A DNA stretch of 64,000 nt, from contig OX485804.1 in NCBI GenBank assembly GCA_950295325.1, forward strand, positions 43,080,429 through 43,144,428, given 5' to 3'. This document shows, piece after piece, positions 35,651 to 49,117 of this stretch (its first letter is position 1; every line of letters starts with the position of its first letter). Below the pieces are notes generated by a model. It was given only the letters and a program-made list of their open reading frames with translations. It was not told where the DNA came from and made no database searches. A program made the position numbers and the translations under genes. This stretch comes from Polytrichum commune. Lineage: Eukaryota; Streptophyta; Polytrichopsida; Polytrichales; Polytrichaceae.

Positions 35651-35822
35651 ACCCCCGTGGGCCATGATGGGCCCGTGTTATTTGTTCCCTTGCTACTATA
35701 GTGTCCATCCTCGAAAGAGGAGAGTAGTTTTGTCCCAGCTTCCCCATGTCCTGTGGACATCGGGTTGTTGGCATTACGAACGGACACTCTATTCACGCCG
35801 GCCCCTCAAAGGGACCGGAGTT

Positions 35823-35952
35823 TCTATCTATCTATCTATCTATCTAGTTAACACCCGCATACCCTATGTTGTGTCGTCAGGAGGTTACTTTGCTGGGCAG
35901 TGTGGAAAGTCGTCAAGTAATGGTCCCAACATGCATGGGGCAGTGTGATCAA

Positions 35953-35985
<33 letters not shown>
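35823..35985. repeat. TCTA and GA microsatellites
   Basis: There is a (TCTA)n run at about 35823-35846 and a (GA)n run at about 35955-35985. Confidence 0.9.
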
Positions 35986-35986
<1 letters not shown>

Positions 35987-35989
35987 ATA

Positions 35990-37170
35990 CCTATCATCCA
36001 TCCAACATAAAAGTTATGAAGTAGTATGCAACCCGTAGGTTACTTTTTTTAGTTGATTTCACACCATCGTTGATTTTAAAGACCCCGAATGAGTGTATTT
36101 GAGGTCATTTGAGATGAATCAACAACAAAACTACAAGGAGTCAAGGTTTAATGTTGGATGGATGAGAGGTATGCTTATATATAATACTTCCCTCTCTTCA
36201 GTCCAAAGAGTTTGGGCTAAAGAAGGTATGGCAAAGTGGTGAGCTCTTCTACTTTTGGAAGATCTTTAAGCAATATTAACCCTTACTATCCCTAGGGTTT
36301 TTTGTGTTTTCAAGATTAGTTATAAGTGACATTTGCAAGTTGTTTGCTATATGAAACATTCATAAAGCAAAATTGTTGCCACAAAGTTGAAGAACACATC
36401 CATATGGATGAACCTCCTATATAAGGTCATGAGCTTCGTGTAAGCATTTTCAAAGCAAAAGCTTAATAAAAACTATATAAATGAAGATGACATTAATTTG
36501 ACTAGATATATTGTAGATATTTTCATCTTATGAAGATTCATGAATTTGCTTTAGATGCATGAAAATTTGTGATCTTATGTGTAGAGTTTGAACAACATCT
36601 ACTAATGATCAATTGAAAATGTGTCCTACAATTCATTAGAAGGTGATATGTTTTTCAAGTTTTTTGATCATGCATACATAAATACTTTGGTGATACACAA
36701 ACCAAATCTGAAACAAGTATCTTAAAACTTTCATTAAAAACTTATGAATCACTTAGATTTGAAGCTTCGAAAAATAATATTGAGATGATTTTTTTTTTGT
36801 GAATAGAGAAAAATATTATATATAACTCCTCTTTGGAGATAAACCACATGTACCTCACTGTCTCATAGTTTTTGTTCATATGTGTGTCAAAACACTACTA
36901 AACAATACAAAACACTACAATAATACCAATGATCACTACAAGAAACATTAATAAATCCTACAATTGTTCACTACATTAAGAGTTAAGAGGTTGGAGCAAT
37001 GATGTGGCAACCACAATGTGGTGGCTACGAATATGTGGAATGCATCATGGGGCCTATCTCATCAGGATACCCGTGACAACCCAATACCATCAAAAATCGC
37101 ATTTGATGATCTCAAGGATTTGTGCTTTTCTTGCTAAAAAGTGGAACTCTATCCATCTCTCAAGGAAGAA
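35990..37170. other. AT-rich intergenic, nothing recognised
   Basis: No gene, repeat unit or transposon end that I could identify. Confidence 0.6.
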
Positions 37171-37172
37171 AG

Positions 37173-37520
37173 TAAATTACATCCACCTCAAGTATTTCCT
37201 CAAATACAAATGTGATTTGTACTTAAAGCAACAATTGACACCACCACAACACAAGATGATTGTGTGACTTATTGCACTTCAAATCACGGACTTGCCATTG
37301 AATTGGATAGTGGTCGACTAATCCTATCTCTAGAGATAATAGATTATGCCACTTTTGTTCTTACAATGTAGTTGAAAATGAGGCACATTTTTTGATGGAA
37401 TGTCCCCTACATAACTTCATTGGAGGTAAATTTTAATCACTACTAGGGAGTCTCAAGTCTTTCTTTCAATTGGGTCATCAAGTCGATATTAGCCTCTATC
37501 TCATAGAGGCCAACCGCGCT
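37173..37520 (+). pseudogene. Relic of a second LINE: C-terminal zinc-finger region
   Basis: After small frame corrections the sequence reads TSNHGLAIELDSGRL, then CHFCSYNVVENEAHFLMECP followed by LHNFIGGKF and SLLGSLKSFFQLG. SNH-LAIE-GR, C-x2-C and E-x-EAHFL-x2-CP is the pattern found at the C-terminus of many LINE ORF2 proteins after the reverse transcriptase. Frameshifts and stops separate the pieces, and no reverse transcriptase is left upstream. It is not part of the element at 25.9-35.4 kb, whose own C-terminus is different. Confidence 0.55.
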
Positions 37521-38799
37521 CTGCCATCATAGGGAATTAACCGGTTTGACACCCTCCTGATATATTTTTAGTCCCATAAGGTTTCCCAAACTTCAAAATC
37601 AATTTCATTTCATTAGAAAGTTGGATTTGAATATTGAAAAAGTAATATAAAACACTTGGACTTTGGATTTGATAAATTAAACCTATATAGTTTATGAAAA
37701 TGCTTTTGAGAAATCATATAATTTATGACCCCTTAGGTGGATCTTGGGTTCCCATGCAAGAGCTCTCCTTGAAGCTAGTTTAATGGTTGACTACTCTACT
37801 GGCTCCAAGAACCACAAAGCTTTAATCAACCATAGTAGAGGGAGCTTAGACATGAGCAATGACCAGTGAGTAGTGACACACAAGCAATGAGTGGTAACAT
37901 GTGAGCGATGAAGCCAAAATTAGTAAGTGAGCATGATTTTAAGGTCTACATTATAAATTTGGCAGTATTTCAATTGCAAAATTTCAACTTTAAAGTACTC
38001 ACTTTCTAAATGGACAAGAGTAAAGGAGGCCTAATACCATGGATACTTTAAAACACTATCAACCCATTGTTGATTTTTAGTATAATAACGCAAACCAATG
38101 CATATCACTTACTAACATTCTCAAACATACAGTTGAACACAACATTTGGAACATTACTGGCACTCTACAACACTCGCAAGTTTGACAAGTAGTTGCATGA
38201 CCCTCATTGTAGGTGTATGTTGGAGCGTGAATGAACTTGTCAATATTGTAATCCATTTTTGCACAAAAATCTAAACAAATAAAAAAATGTTTGCAATGCA
38301 CCCATTTCCCTTTCTTTCCCAAAGCCTCGGAGGATATTTTTGTGAAGTCTAGGCATGTGTAATGTGGGATGTCGCCAATTATGACGCGGGTAAGAGATGT
38401 CCTCCTTGGAGACATTATTGATTATCACTCCAAATCCTAGATATGAAATGGTAGTGAGAAAGGCACGTTTGCCCAACCCTTACGGTTAATGATGACTTTA
38501 TTGTCCGGCTTCCTCCCATGCGGTATTATGTGTAACAAGGGAATGTGCCTCTGCCATGAGACGCTCTACCTTAAAATGACATCTTAAAAGTAATTTTATT
38601 TAATCAACAACTTTTTCATGTTACATCAGAAATTTCATTGAGCTTCCACTAAGCTTTCACTGAGCTTCACCAAAGCTTATCCATTAAATTATGACATGCA
38701 TTACCCAAACCCTATCATAGTAGATGCGCCTATTCCCGATCAAGATGCCATCAACAATCTATAGGGTAGTGGAATTTCGATCAAATTGAGACTAAGGGG
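37521..38799. other. AT-rich intergenic, nothing recognised
   Basis: Only short frames without recognisable domains. Confidence 0.6.
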
Positions 38800-40640
38800 T
38801 TGATCACACCGGTTGGTTTCAACACCATTCGTCGGCATCTCCGGCTGTAATAGTGTGAAAAGTGATGAGTCAACATCTATTTCTTAAGAGAACCCCCAAC
38901 AATTTCAAGGCTCGAACCAGACGGAAAGTTTGGTGTGATCGGGGCATGAATTTTGATCAAGGTGGGATTGAATTTTGGACCGGATCGCAACCAATATCGC
39001 AGCGCTGGTCGCCCGGAGCATGGAAATAGTGTTGTAGATAGCGACAACATGCGTTGGCATCTCTAGATGTAATAATGTGAAAAGTGGTGAGCCAACATCT
39101 ATTTCTCAACATAATCCCCAACAATTTAATGGCTCGAACTGGACGGAAAATTTGGTGTGGTGGGGGCATGAATTTTGATCGAGGTGGGATTGAATTTCGG
39201 ACTAGGTTGCAACCAATATCACAACATTGCCCGCGCTGGGAGCATGGAATTAGTGTCGAAGATAGCGACACCATTTGTTGGCATCTTCGAATGTAATAAT
39301 GTGAAAAGTGGTGGACCAACATCTATTTCTCAACATAATCCCCAACAATTTCATGGCTCGAACCGGACGGAAAGTTTGGTATGGTTGGGGCATGAATTTT
39401 GATCACGCTAGGATTGAATTTTGGACCAGGTCACAACCAATATCGCAATGCTGCCCGCCCACCCGTCCAGGAACATGGAAATAGTGTTGTAGACAGCGAC
39501 ACCATTTGCATCTCTAGCTGTAGTAACGTGAAAAGTGGTGGACCAACATCTATTTCTCAACATAATCCCCAACAATTTCATGGCTCGAAACGGACGGAAA
39601 GTTTGGTGTGGTCGGGACATGAATTTTGATCGAGGTGGGATTGAAGTTCGGACGAGGTCGCAACCAATATGGCAACGTTGCCTGCCCACCCGCCCGGGAA
39701 CATGGAAATAGTGATGTAGATAGCGACACCATTCGTTGGCATCTTCGGCTGTAGTAACGTGAAAAATGGTGGGCCGACATCTATTTCTCAACATAATCCC
39801 TAACAACTTCATGGCTCAAACCGGATGGAAAGTTTGGTATGGTTGGGGCATGAATTTTGATCATGCTAGGATTGAATTTCGGACCAGGTCACAACCAATA
39901 TAGCAATGTTGCCCGCCCACCCGTCTGGGAACATGGAAATAGTGTTGTAGACAGCGACACCATTTGCATCTCTGGTTGTAGTAACATGAAAAGTGATGGA
40001 CCAACATCTATTTCTCAACATAATCCCCAACAATTTCATGGCTCGAAACGGACGGAAAGTTTGGTGTGGTCGGGGCATGAATTTTGATTGAGGTGGGATT
40101 GAAGTTCGGATGAGGTGGCACCCAATATGGCAATGCTACCTGCCCACCCGCCGGGGAGCATGGAAATAGTGATGTAGATAGCGACACCATTCGTTGGCAT
40201 CTTTGGCTGTAGTAACGTGAAAAGTGGTGGGCCGACATCGATTTCTTAACATAGTCCCCAACAACTTCATGGCTTGAACCGGATGGAAAGTTTGGTGTGA
40301 TGGGGGCATGAATTTTGATCGAGATGGGATGGAATTTCGGACCAGGTTGCAACCAATATCGTAATGTTGCCCGCCCGCCCGCCCGGGAACATGGAAATAG
40401 TGTTGTAGATAGCGACACCATTCGTTGGCATCTTCGGCTGCAGTAACGTGAAAAGTGGTGGACCGACATCTATTTCTCAACATAATCCCCAACAATTTCA
40501 TGGCTCGAACAGGACGGAAAGTTTGGTGTGGTCGGGGCATGAATTTTGATGGAGGTGGGATTGAAGTTCGGACGAGGTCGCAACCAATATGGCAACACTG
40601 CCCGCCCGGGAGCATGGAAAGAGTGCTGTAGATATCGTCG
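38800..40640. repeat. Tandem array of about 227 bp, eight copies, before the transporter gene
   Basis: The anchor (A)CGGAAAGTTTGGTGTGG recurs at 38921, 39143, 39367, 39594, 39825, 40052, 40283 and 40514, a spacing of 222, 224, 227, 231, 227, 231 and 231. The alternation of 227 and 231, and variants shared by every second copy (GATCACGCTAGGATT in copies 3 and 5, GTGGGATTGAAGTTCGGA in 4, 6 and 8), show that a dimer of about 458 bp was later multiplied. The array ends about 100 bases before the start codon at 40738, so it occupies the promoter or leader position. Frames seen across it are by-products. Confidence 0.9.
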
Positions 40641-40737
40641 ACGAGGATTAATATGTCAGGCAGGTAACGCCCCGCCTGATAGCAACGGGCGAGGCCCGCA
40701 CGAACCTTGGCGCCCGTCACCGCCCGTCAACTTGGCT

Positions 40738-43700
40738 ATGGCGAAGCAGCAACCCCGTCTGGCCGCGGAGGAGAGGAGCTCCGACACCGGCCGATGGCGG
40801 ATTGTGTTGCACCGCCCTCGATGGCGGAACATTTCGCTCCTCTTGTGGCGAGGATTTGAGCTTGTGGTTTTTCGAGTGAGTGAGTGAGTGAGTGAGTGAG
40901 GGGGTGGGTGGGAACGGAGGGAACCAAAGCGACAGTGAACCGAAGGAGGGGTTCCGAGGTGGAAGGGAAGAATGGTGAACCCATACGTGGAATCCTTTGT
41001 CTCCCGATTCGTGCACGTTCACCATCATGAGATACATGCATTGATCCATGCGTTCTCGGCATTTTTCTTTGTAATCATCTGCACTCATTTCCTTCCCTGT
41101 ATTAATGTTAGATTTTGCGTCTTGGCAAGGGTTGGGGAGCTCGTCAGAAATATACATATATGTTTTTGAACCTTTGAAAGTCTGGATGGGAAATTGGCTC
41201 CAAGTCAAGTATCAGCATGATGGAGGGGAATTATTATGGGCGCCTCGGATACTAAGCCCTAGAAGATCATGGCATAAAGTGCTCCGGGATGAGATACATG
41301 CATTGATCCATGTGTTCTCGGCATTTTTCATTGATATCATCTCCACACTATATTTCCTTACCCGTATATAGTTTTTGGTTTTGCGTCTGAGCAAGGGTTG
41401 TGGAGGTCTTCAGATGTTTTATTTGCAGTGTTCGTTCTGATTTATTTATCTCTCCATGGGGTCCATTGTGAGTCCTCCTGATTCTTGTAATCTTTGAAAC
41501 TTTGGATGAGAGTCGGTTCCAAACTAATGTGTCAGCATGATGCAGGGGAATATTTTTCCTCACCTCGGATACTAAACCTAAAATGTCAATGCAGTAAGTG
41601 CACCACCATGAGATACTTGCATTGATCCATGCGTTCTCGGCATTTGTCTTTGTAATCGTCTTCACTCATTTCCTTATCTGAATTTGCTTTTAGGTTTTGG
41701 TGAGGGTGGGGGGAGGCCTTCGGATGGTTGCAGTGTTCGTTCTGATTTTATGTCACTGCGAAGGGTTTGTTTTTGGATGTTTTCACGCGTTTGTACTTCA
41801 ATGTGTGTACTTTCGTACTTGCAATATAACAGTAAGACTTGGAAGCGGGAGTACGATTCTTGCTGAGTTTAGTATATGTGTACAATTCCCAGATAGAGGA
41901 AGCAATGCTTGGATTCTATGAGAACCTTTGAAAGTTTGGATGAGAAAGTTGCTCCAAATTAAGTGTCAGGATGATACAGTGACATTTTTGCTCATCTTGG
42001 ATATTAAATCCTAAATATCAAGGCATTTAGTGCACCACCATAAAAGAGATGCATTGATCCATGCGTAATCGTCTCTCTCATTTCCCTGTATGTTGTTGTG
42101 CGTCTTGGTGGGTTGGAGGTCTTCAAATGTTAATTTTTTGCAGTGCTCGTTTTGATTTGATGTCAGTCCGAATGGTGTAATGCTGAAAGAGTCGAATCTT
42201 CTGATTTTTGCAACCTATTGGAAGTTTTCACGCTGGTCACTTTAATGTGTTTGTATCCTTACTTGCAACTCTGCAGTAAGAATTGGAGTGGGAATAGTAT
42301 TCCTGCTGAATACATGTATATGATCCCAAGATAGAGAAGCAATGCATTGACTTAAATTTGGATGAGAAATTGGCTCCAGATTATGTGTCAGCATGATCCA
42401 GGGGACAATTATTCTCACCTCAGCACTAAATCCTAATACCAAGTATGAAGTCTCTTCTTGCCTGTTTTGCACATTGTCTTGATGATCAAAATGTCATCAG
42501 CCCAAGTTGGTTTCTATAACCTCTGATTTAATGATGGCTGTTTGAAGCAGCTGCTAGGGGCATATTTTGTGGTCCTCCCACTAAGGGACGAGGCAGCTCT
42601 CTCACTTGGTACTGGTGTGTTGCCATCCCTTTTTTTGGCATCGTTGGTCCTCACAATGATAGCTGCTCCCGCCTCTTCCTACTTGCTCTCCCTTCCAAGT
42701 CTTCCTAAAGGCAAGGTAAAGTCTCTGATTCTTTAAGGGTATTGTACGAAGTTGAATGTTATACAAGATTCTTGTTACTTCGAACCTATTTTCTTAAATA
42801 ATAAGAAGTGAGAGTGGCATGGTAACTAAGGGTGAGTTTGGTTCAACAACCTACTTAGATTAAACTAATCTAATGTGTTGTCTTGTTGCAGGCTCTTGTC
42901 ATTCTGTACAGATTTTTTGGCAGCTCACTTGTTTTGTTTTTTATGCTCTATATCGCAGCTCCTGCTACACAACATTCAGCAGTAAGATATTCAACCATGC
43001 CATTTGAACTACGATGAGCACTTAGAATGTGCTCTTCCTTGAGGTTATTAAGATATGTGAACGCTGTTGTATTACTGCTGTCAAACCTCCCTTGGCAATT
43101 ATGTGTTCACTTATTTTGTTTTTTCTATCTGTTGCCACCTCTCCTAAATGGGCTTATTCAGGGAACATCTAAACTGAAATGGGCTGGATTGCTTTTGTAG
43201 GTTGGAAGGGTGGTTGATGCCATTGCACCTCCAGCTGACATACAGGCTGTGAATACGAATTCAGAGGCTCCCACAAGTTGGCATGACCTTTCTTGGTTCT
43301 TCATTGGAGTGCGTGGCAGCTTCTTTATTTGGGTGAGTCTGTAGGAAACCCCTTGTGCTTATTTTTCTTATTATCTGGAGCAACTTGATCTAAGTTTTGT
43401 GCCCAATTTTTTGACAAAAGAGATGTGATTTTTGTCTGTATGCAGATTGCGTTGCTGAATTTGTTCACCATCTCAGCCATGTGGGTGTGTATTACTGATG
43501 TAATGAGCAGTGAGGTTTGTGACAAACCAGAAACTTAAGTGAATCAAATTTTACTATCATCCCATCTGCCACCAGAAAAAAAAATTTAATCTTCACAATC
43601 TGGTAAAACCTTGAGGTTCTAGGCACACATCTAGCTGCATCGTTAAAAGAGTTGTATTCTAGAATATTTAAACGGAGTCCTATTTCCTGTTTAATTCTCT

Positions 43701-46700
43701 TTGTTTCACATAGAGAAAGTCACTTTTACTGATAGTATCCAATTTGGTGTATTAGAATCAGGGTTGGTATATAAAATTGGCGTATTCTAAATTCTGCTTT
43801 ACTGAATACCTATGTTGTGATGGTGAAATATCTCAAGGTGTCAATCATCAAACTTTGTATGTGCTCTTTAGAGATTTTCTCGCTGTTCTCATGGTATTGA
43901 ACGAGTAATGTGGTGCACATTGTCTTTGGGTACAGGCTGGCACAAGACTTTTTGGTTTCATTGGTGCTGGTGCAACATTGGGTCAGCTGGTTGGGTCCTT
44001 ATTGGCTGTTGCATTGGCTCGACTTGGGCCAGGTTGGTTCCTTTGCAGTGCACAAATTGTGCCACTTGAGAGTCTACAGGCCTGTGTTTGAACTTGCAGA
44101 CTCTCAATTGTAGGTGTTTGAGGTGTGGAGTGTATCTTCTGTTTTCTCTATATTGATAGCCAACACATAAGGATTTGGTGTGATATGATTTATTTGGTAA
44201 AATACATGATGTTGGGACTCTGCTGTCAAAAGAGTCTTAACGGGGTTTTGGGTGTGGTCCATTATGTCATTGTGATCTGGACATAAAGACCAATCGCACA
44301 TTAGAGTTAACCGCAAAGTTCTCAATGAAGGAGCAAACTTTTGGAGCCTAATTTTGAAAGCTGGGTTTATCTCTTGGACCTCCTCTTTGAATCCAAAAAA
44401 CTTCAAGAGCGCTTTAGGATCTACAATGGAATCTAACTATGGGACCCGCCACCTTAAATCCTGGCTTGGCCTGCAAGGCTATCTTGGCCCATCGATCCTA
44501 ATAGGACAACCTAGAAAACTGGTTGTTTGTAACCTGGCCCTACTCTTTTATCGTGTCATTTTTTCCTTAAGAAACTTGGGTGACTATATTTATAGGCTCT
44601 CAAACTTACCTTTTAGCCAATGCACCCAGAGTTGGATTCTGAGATTACTGATAACTCTAATGTCTTCCTTTTCTTGTGCAGTTTTGCTGCTCATAGCAGC
44701 GTTTATGATGGAGTTGGCTGCACGATGTGCTCTAAGTGTTGGAAATGGTAGTCTACATGAATCACGGCTTCAATCATCAAGGTTGTGTAATTTCCTTTCC
44801 ATATTTAGTAACTCTAATTTATTCATAAAAAAGAGGAACATCTCTTGTTATTTGTTCTGACTAGTTACATTTGAATACTAGAAGTTTTACTTGCATCCTG
44901 TCAATGATTTTATGACTGTAGGCTCTCCATGTTACATAATTTGCAATTTTGATGGGTGTTTAGAGTAAGAAAACATGTTAATTTTGTGTTGCAATTCTCA
45001 ATTAGGCCATTAAACTGATCAGCTAGTCATGTGTTCTTTTTTACTTATCTACGCTAACAATAATATTAGGTTTTTATGAACAGCATGGAAAAGGAAGGTG
45101 AAGGTCAGCAGTTACTAGAAGCTGGTGAAGAAGGTGCAAGGAAGGGAGAAACCTTAGTGGGTTCTTTGAGCTCAAGTGAAAATACCTTAAGCCCACGACA
45201 GGTTGGCAAGTTTGCTGCGTTGTTGGAGGGTATCTGGCTAATCTTGTCATCAACTTACCTACTACAAGTTTGTGCATTTTTGTGGCTGACAGCAGTGGTC
45301 TCTTCGTTCTTCTATTTTGAGGTTTGCACTTTCCTGTGGACAGTTGATTTTTGTTGGACTGTCACCAATCTAATATATTTTATGAAGTTATCTTAGTCCC
45401 TAAAGGACCAGCTTCTTTAGTCAAGACTAACAAACCTGAATCTAGAAGCTCTCCAAAAATTGTATGGGTTTCAGAAGCAAAGCTGTTGTAGATGTATACT
45501 AAGTTCATTGTATACTTGAATTTTCCTTTTGCAATGTTAAATGTTGTTGAGATACTAATGGAACACTAGATACGGGTATTACTCAGTTTCCTAATTGGAT
45601 TATTGCATGAGAAGCATTATGAATCAAGTTGTGAACATATTTGAAAGGATAGCTGATCTCAAGTTAAAGGAAACATATGTGGCCTGAAAGTTCCATAAAT
45701 GGCTTCTTTGACATTTTATGGGAAATGGATCTTAACAAAGAGCATATAAGAGGTCCTCCTCATACTTTTAACTTGAGAAGCAAATCCTTGGCAGAGATCA
45801 GCAGTTGTTGCAGATTCAACACAAGACCCGTTAGGAAGGAGAATTCTTCTGGCAGAAATCAACAGTCTGACTGCAGTTTTTATTCTCATTGGACAGCTTA
45901 CTGTCACGGTATATCCTTAATTCATGTTTCTTCTTATTTTACAAGTCTTCTGTCTGAGTGCTACTTGATATTCTTAAAAGAAATTGCTTTACCAAATGAA
46001 TCTTCTATATTGCCTTCCTGAGGCTTTCATCATTGATCTTAAAGACTTTCAAATCCCATAATTGGTTTGCAGTATTCTGGGCTTCCTGGAAATTAAAGGA
46101 TACTGGAATGAAGGGCTTTAAGCTGGTTGATAGTTCTTAATTATGTGTTTTAAATGAAATTCGACTACAATTTTGCAGAGTCCCTTCTTGCTCAATTTCT
46201 TTGTACTAGATGGATTTTCCATGGTCAGGATGTTGGTTCTAACCTATCAGTAAAATGACTTCCTATTTTATTCTCAGGGTCGACTGTTGACGAGGGTTGG
46301 GATCACATCAGCTCTTTGCGCACTTCCTGTTGTGGCATTTCTCAATTTGACAGCAATCATGGCATCACCTACCTCATTTGTTATAGCCATCTCTGAGGCT
46401 GTCCGTAAGGTCTGCAAGTAAGGCCTGTTGTCCACTTTTTTTGGTCAAATGTTCCATGCTAAAATGTAATGTATGAGCCTCAAGAGTTGAATAAACTAAT
46501 ATGTGATGAAAATCTATAAGCTATAAGCTCTTGAATACTAGCCAGAAGTACATCTGAGTTATGCCTTTGCTACCAGAGTGTGATAGTAACTCAATGTATA
46601 GATTTGGTACAATACGACTGAGCATATTCTGTCATCAATTAATGAATGATTTGGCCATAGTTATGTTCTGTAATTATTGTGGGGATCTAGGTTCAACATA

Positions 46701-48012
46701 TATCATGCACCTTTATCTCGTCATGTAGAGAATGGACAAACCCATCTTTGCATAGACAAAGATGATGGTGACCTTGACCTGTATGATGAATTTTTGGAAT
46801 ACAGAACATGTATTTCTTTGTAAAATGCAGTTTTATATTTTCTATATTATATATATATATATATGTTTAATCTCATCCAAAGTGTGTCATATTTTCTGCA
46901 GGTTACAAATTATGTTGTAACAAGACCTGCAAGGGAGATACTATTCACTGTCACTACTCGTGAAGAGAAGTACAAAGCAAAGGTGTTCCGGAATATACAA
47001 ATTCTGCTTTCCCTGTGTCTCCTACGAGAAGAGTGACCATTGGAAGAATGTGCTTTTTGAGAGTACACAGGAGTATTATTATGACATAGGTTCAAGGTCA
47101 TTTGTGTTGTGATACTTGAGGCTTGCTGGACTGGACTGTCCTCAATTTTAGATTGCATATCAATTTCAATCAAAATTCCTGCTGTGAAGCTCAACCTTAG
47201 GTTTGTTTGAATGTTTGTCAGGTGACAATTGATACCTTTGTTCAAAGGCTAGGAGATGCAGCTGCAGCAGGTGTTTACAAGCTGATTGAGGGCTTGCTCG
47301 TGAGCGGTCCTTCAGCTGTTGCCCTGTGTGCATTACCGGTAAGCATGTTGATAATCTCATACTCCCATGTATGAGATTGTTGTATTGCTTTAGGAATCAA
47401 TCATCACTAGTTCTGAGTTAAAGTTATTTCTTTTTATACCGTATCAGGTGTTCAAAAAAACAAGAAAATCTTTTCTGGAACCTAATATAGTCACTTAGAA
47501 AGTATCATCACATTGTGCATGTTCTTTTTCTATCAAGTTTTAGTTTCTTGTAAAGTGGGAGGAACCATAGCATTCTTAAGGCATGTGTAAGGACGTTCTC
47601 TTTTTATTCTAGCTTCAAGAATAAATCCAAGAATCAAGGTCCTTGGTTACATGCATGAATGCCAAGCATAGTCATGTGGCAAGCTCTCATTAATCAACAA
47701 CTCGTTGGTACCTATCTTTGGACAAAGCCTTCTTCCATTTACCAAGATACAACTTAAAGACCTTGCCAACAAGAATCTCACCAAGTGTATATTCTCCAAG
47801 ATGCTTATCTAGGGAGACTCCCAGTATACCACTTAAGAATGCTATGACTCTGGAGTACCTCGTTTTTCATTTTCTATGAACTTGGATATTGTGAGTTGTT
47901 TTATTAAAAGATACATCTCATGCAGGTGTGTGTGAGTTGGCTGTGGGTTGCTGTTACTCTTGGACGACGACAAGCAAGCCTAGCAAGGATGTTGGAAGCT
48001 CCTTCCTTCTAG
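40738..48012 (+). CDS. TlcC/NTP-NDP-translocase-like (MFS) membrane protein
   Basis: Exons are 40738-40875, 42551-42715, 42892-42981, 43201-43332, 43446-43514, 43936-44032, 44682-44781, 45084-45321, 45795-45908, 46278-46409, 46902-46982, 47222-47338 and 47926-48012. All junctions are GT-AG, the frame is continuous, and the protein is 519 residues. It is mostly membrane-spanning. Landmarks are AYFVVLPLRDEAALSLG (exon 2), RLFGFIGAGATLGQLVGSLL (exon 6), NSLTAVFILIGQLTVTGRLL (exons 9-10), and YVVTRPAREILFTVTTREEK then RLGDAAAAGVYKL (exons 11-12). These match a conserved plant family related to bacterial ATP/ADP translocases. Substrate and location are unknown to me. A hydrophilic loop in exon 8 (EGEGQQLLEAGEEG) divides two halves. 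Exon 1 is the least certain: it fits by phase and position only. No break is seen. Confidence 0.88.
41000..42440 (+). repeat. Degenerate tandem repeats inside intron 1 of the transporter gene
   Basis: The block ATGCATTGATCCATGCGTTC (with variants) recurs at about 41035, 41300, 41615 and 42050. A companion block, GGATGAGAAATTGGCTCCAA then GTGTCAGCATGATGCAGGGG, recurs at about 41183, 41503, 41937 and 42359. Units are about 265, 317 and 430 bases because of internal insertions. The array fills most of the 1675-base intron. Confidence 0.8.
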
Positions 48013-48756
48013 AACTCCTTCAATTGTTTTGAATCCCATCTCCAATTCCCACTTCGGGAATGATTGTCATGAGGTGAAGGAGAAACGTACGCCAGAATGA
48101 TTTGCAACAGGGAGCAAATATTCTGGTTCTTAGCAGATAATCTGGAGGGTTTCCACATTCATGTGATGTATCCTGTCTGCCTCTCACAAGCCATATTTCT
48201 GAAGGATCTAGCCCTTCTGTTTCAGTACATGTAAGATAGTTTATTGATAGCCTGTAAAATTGCAATCAGCAGATGTGGAGGTGAATCTATTGCATCATAT
48301 TTGTGTCACAATGCTGGTGCAAGCTATGGATGTGTTAATACTCCAGCTTAACTATGACTTGCTATCATTTAGAATTCAAATGGATGTTCTTTAACTTTCA
48401 GAGATTGACTGCCACTGACATTGATTTATTGATAGTGCTGGTCTGAAGATTCAACACGTATAGGCAACTGGGTTTCAATTTTCATATTGTTGAAGGTCTC
48501 TTGACTATTAGAATATTTATTGAGATATTGCCATTGCAAGTTTTTATGACAATGAATGTGCACCTTCATACATTGGTAAATCCGGTGCCCATCTCAAGTG
48601 CTGCTATAAACAGTTCAACTTGTGGAATTTATGCAGTGGACCTGTAGGGGGTGGATGGAAACCATTTTCCCACCATAATGGACACTTAACATGAATGTGG
48701 TTGGTGAAATTGGAAAGACCTTTCTCGACATTCAATAATAATAGTCTGTTGGAACA

Positions 48757-49117
48757 TGAAAATAGTACACAAAGTATGTTATCAGTTAGCAGTTCTCATT
48801 ATCTCGCTCAATACTAATTGTAAATCGGGGTATAGTGTCACCCAACATTATTTGTCATTCCTTGTAAAACATTTGGGGATTATAGATTTACAGTGTTGCA
48901 AGTACTGTCACTTACCAAGTCATTTTTCATCCAAATTTCAATCATCTATGACAATGTTTCATCACAAGTTGTTGACGAGAGAAGGTAGGGTTCTGGCCTA
49001 TGGATGAACTTATCCTTCATTCGTGACAGCATTTGTAAACTTATTCAGAAGTGTCATTGGAGAAGTTAGCATAGTGACACCAAACACCATATGACACTAA
49101 ATATCATATTTAGTGCT
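48757..49117. mobile_element. MITE copy without the hAT insertion (empty site)
   Basis: The reverse complement aligns with the two flanks of the hAT element in AZG intron 2 across its whole length. At the position of that insertion this copy runs straight through (GTGTTGCAAGTACTGTCACTT at about 48892-48912) with one version of the 8-bp target. Its right end carries GACACTAAATATCATATTTAGTG. The limits are approximate. A (TA)n run follows at 49165-49187. Confidence 0.75.

Noticed and set aside
38957-40720. Several frames of 70-194 codons in the tandem array
   Set aside because: They repeat with the array unit and encode no recognisable domain, so they are repeat artefacts.
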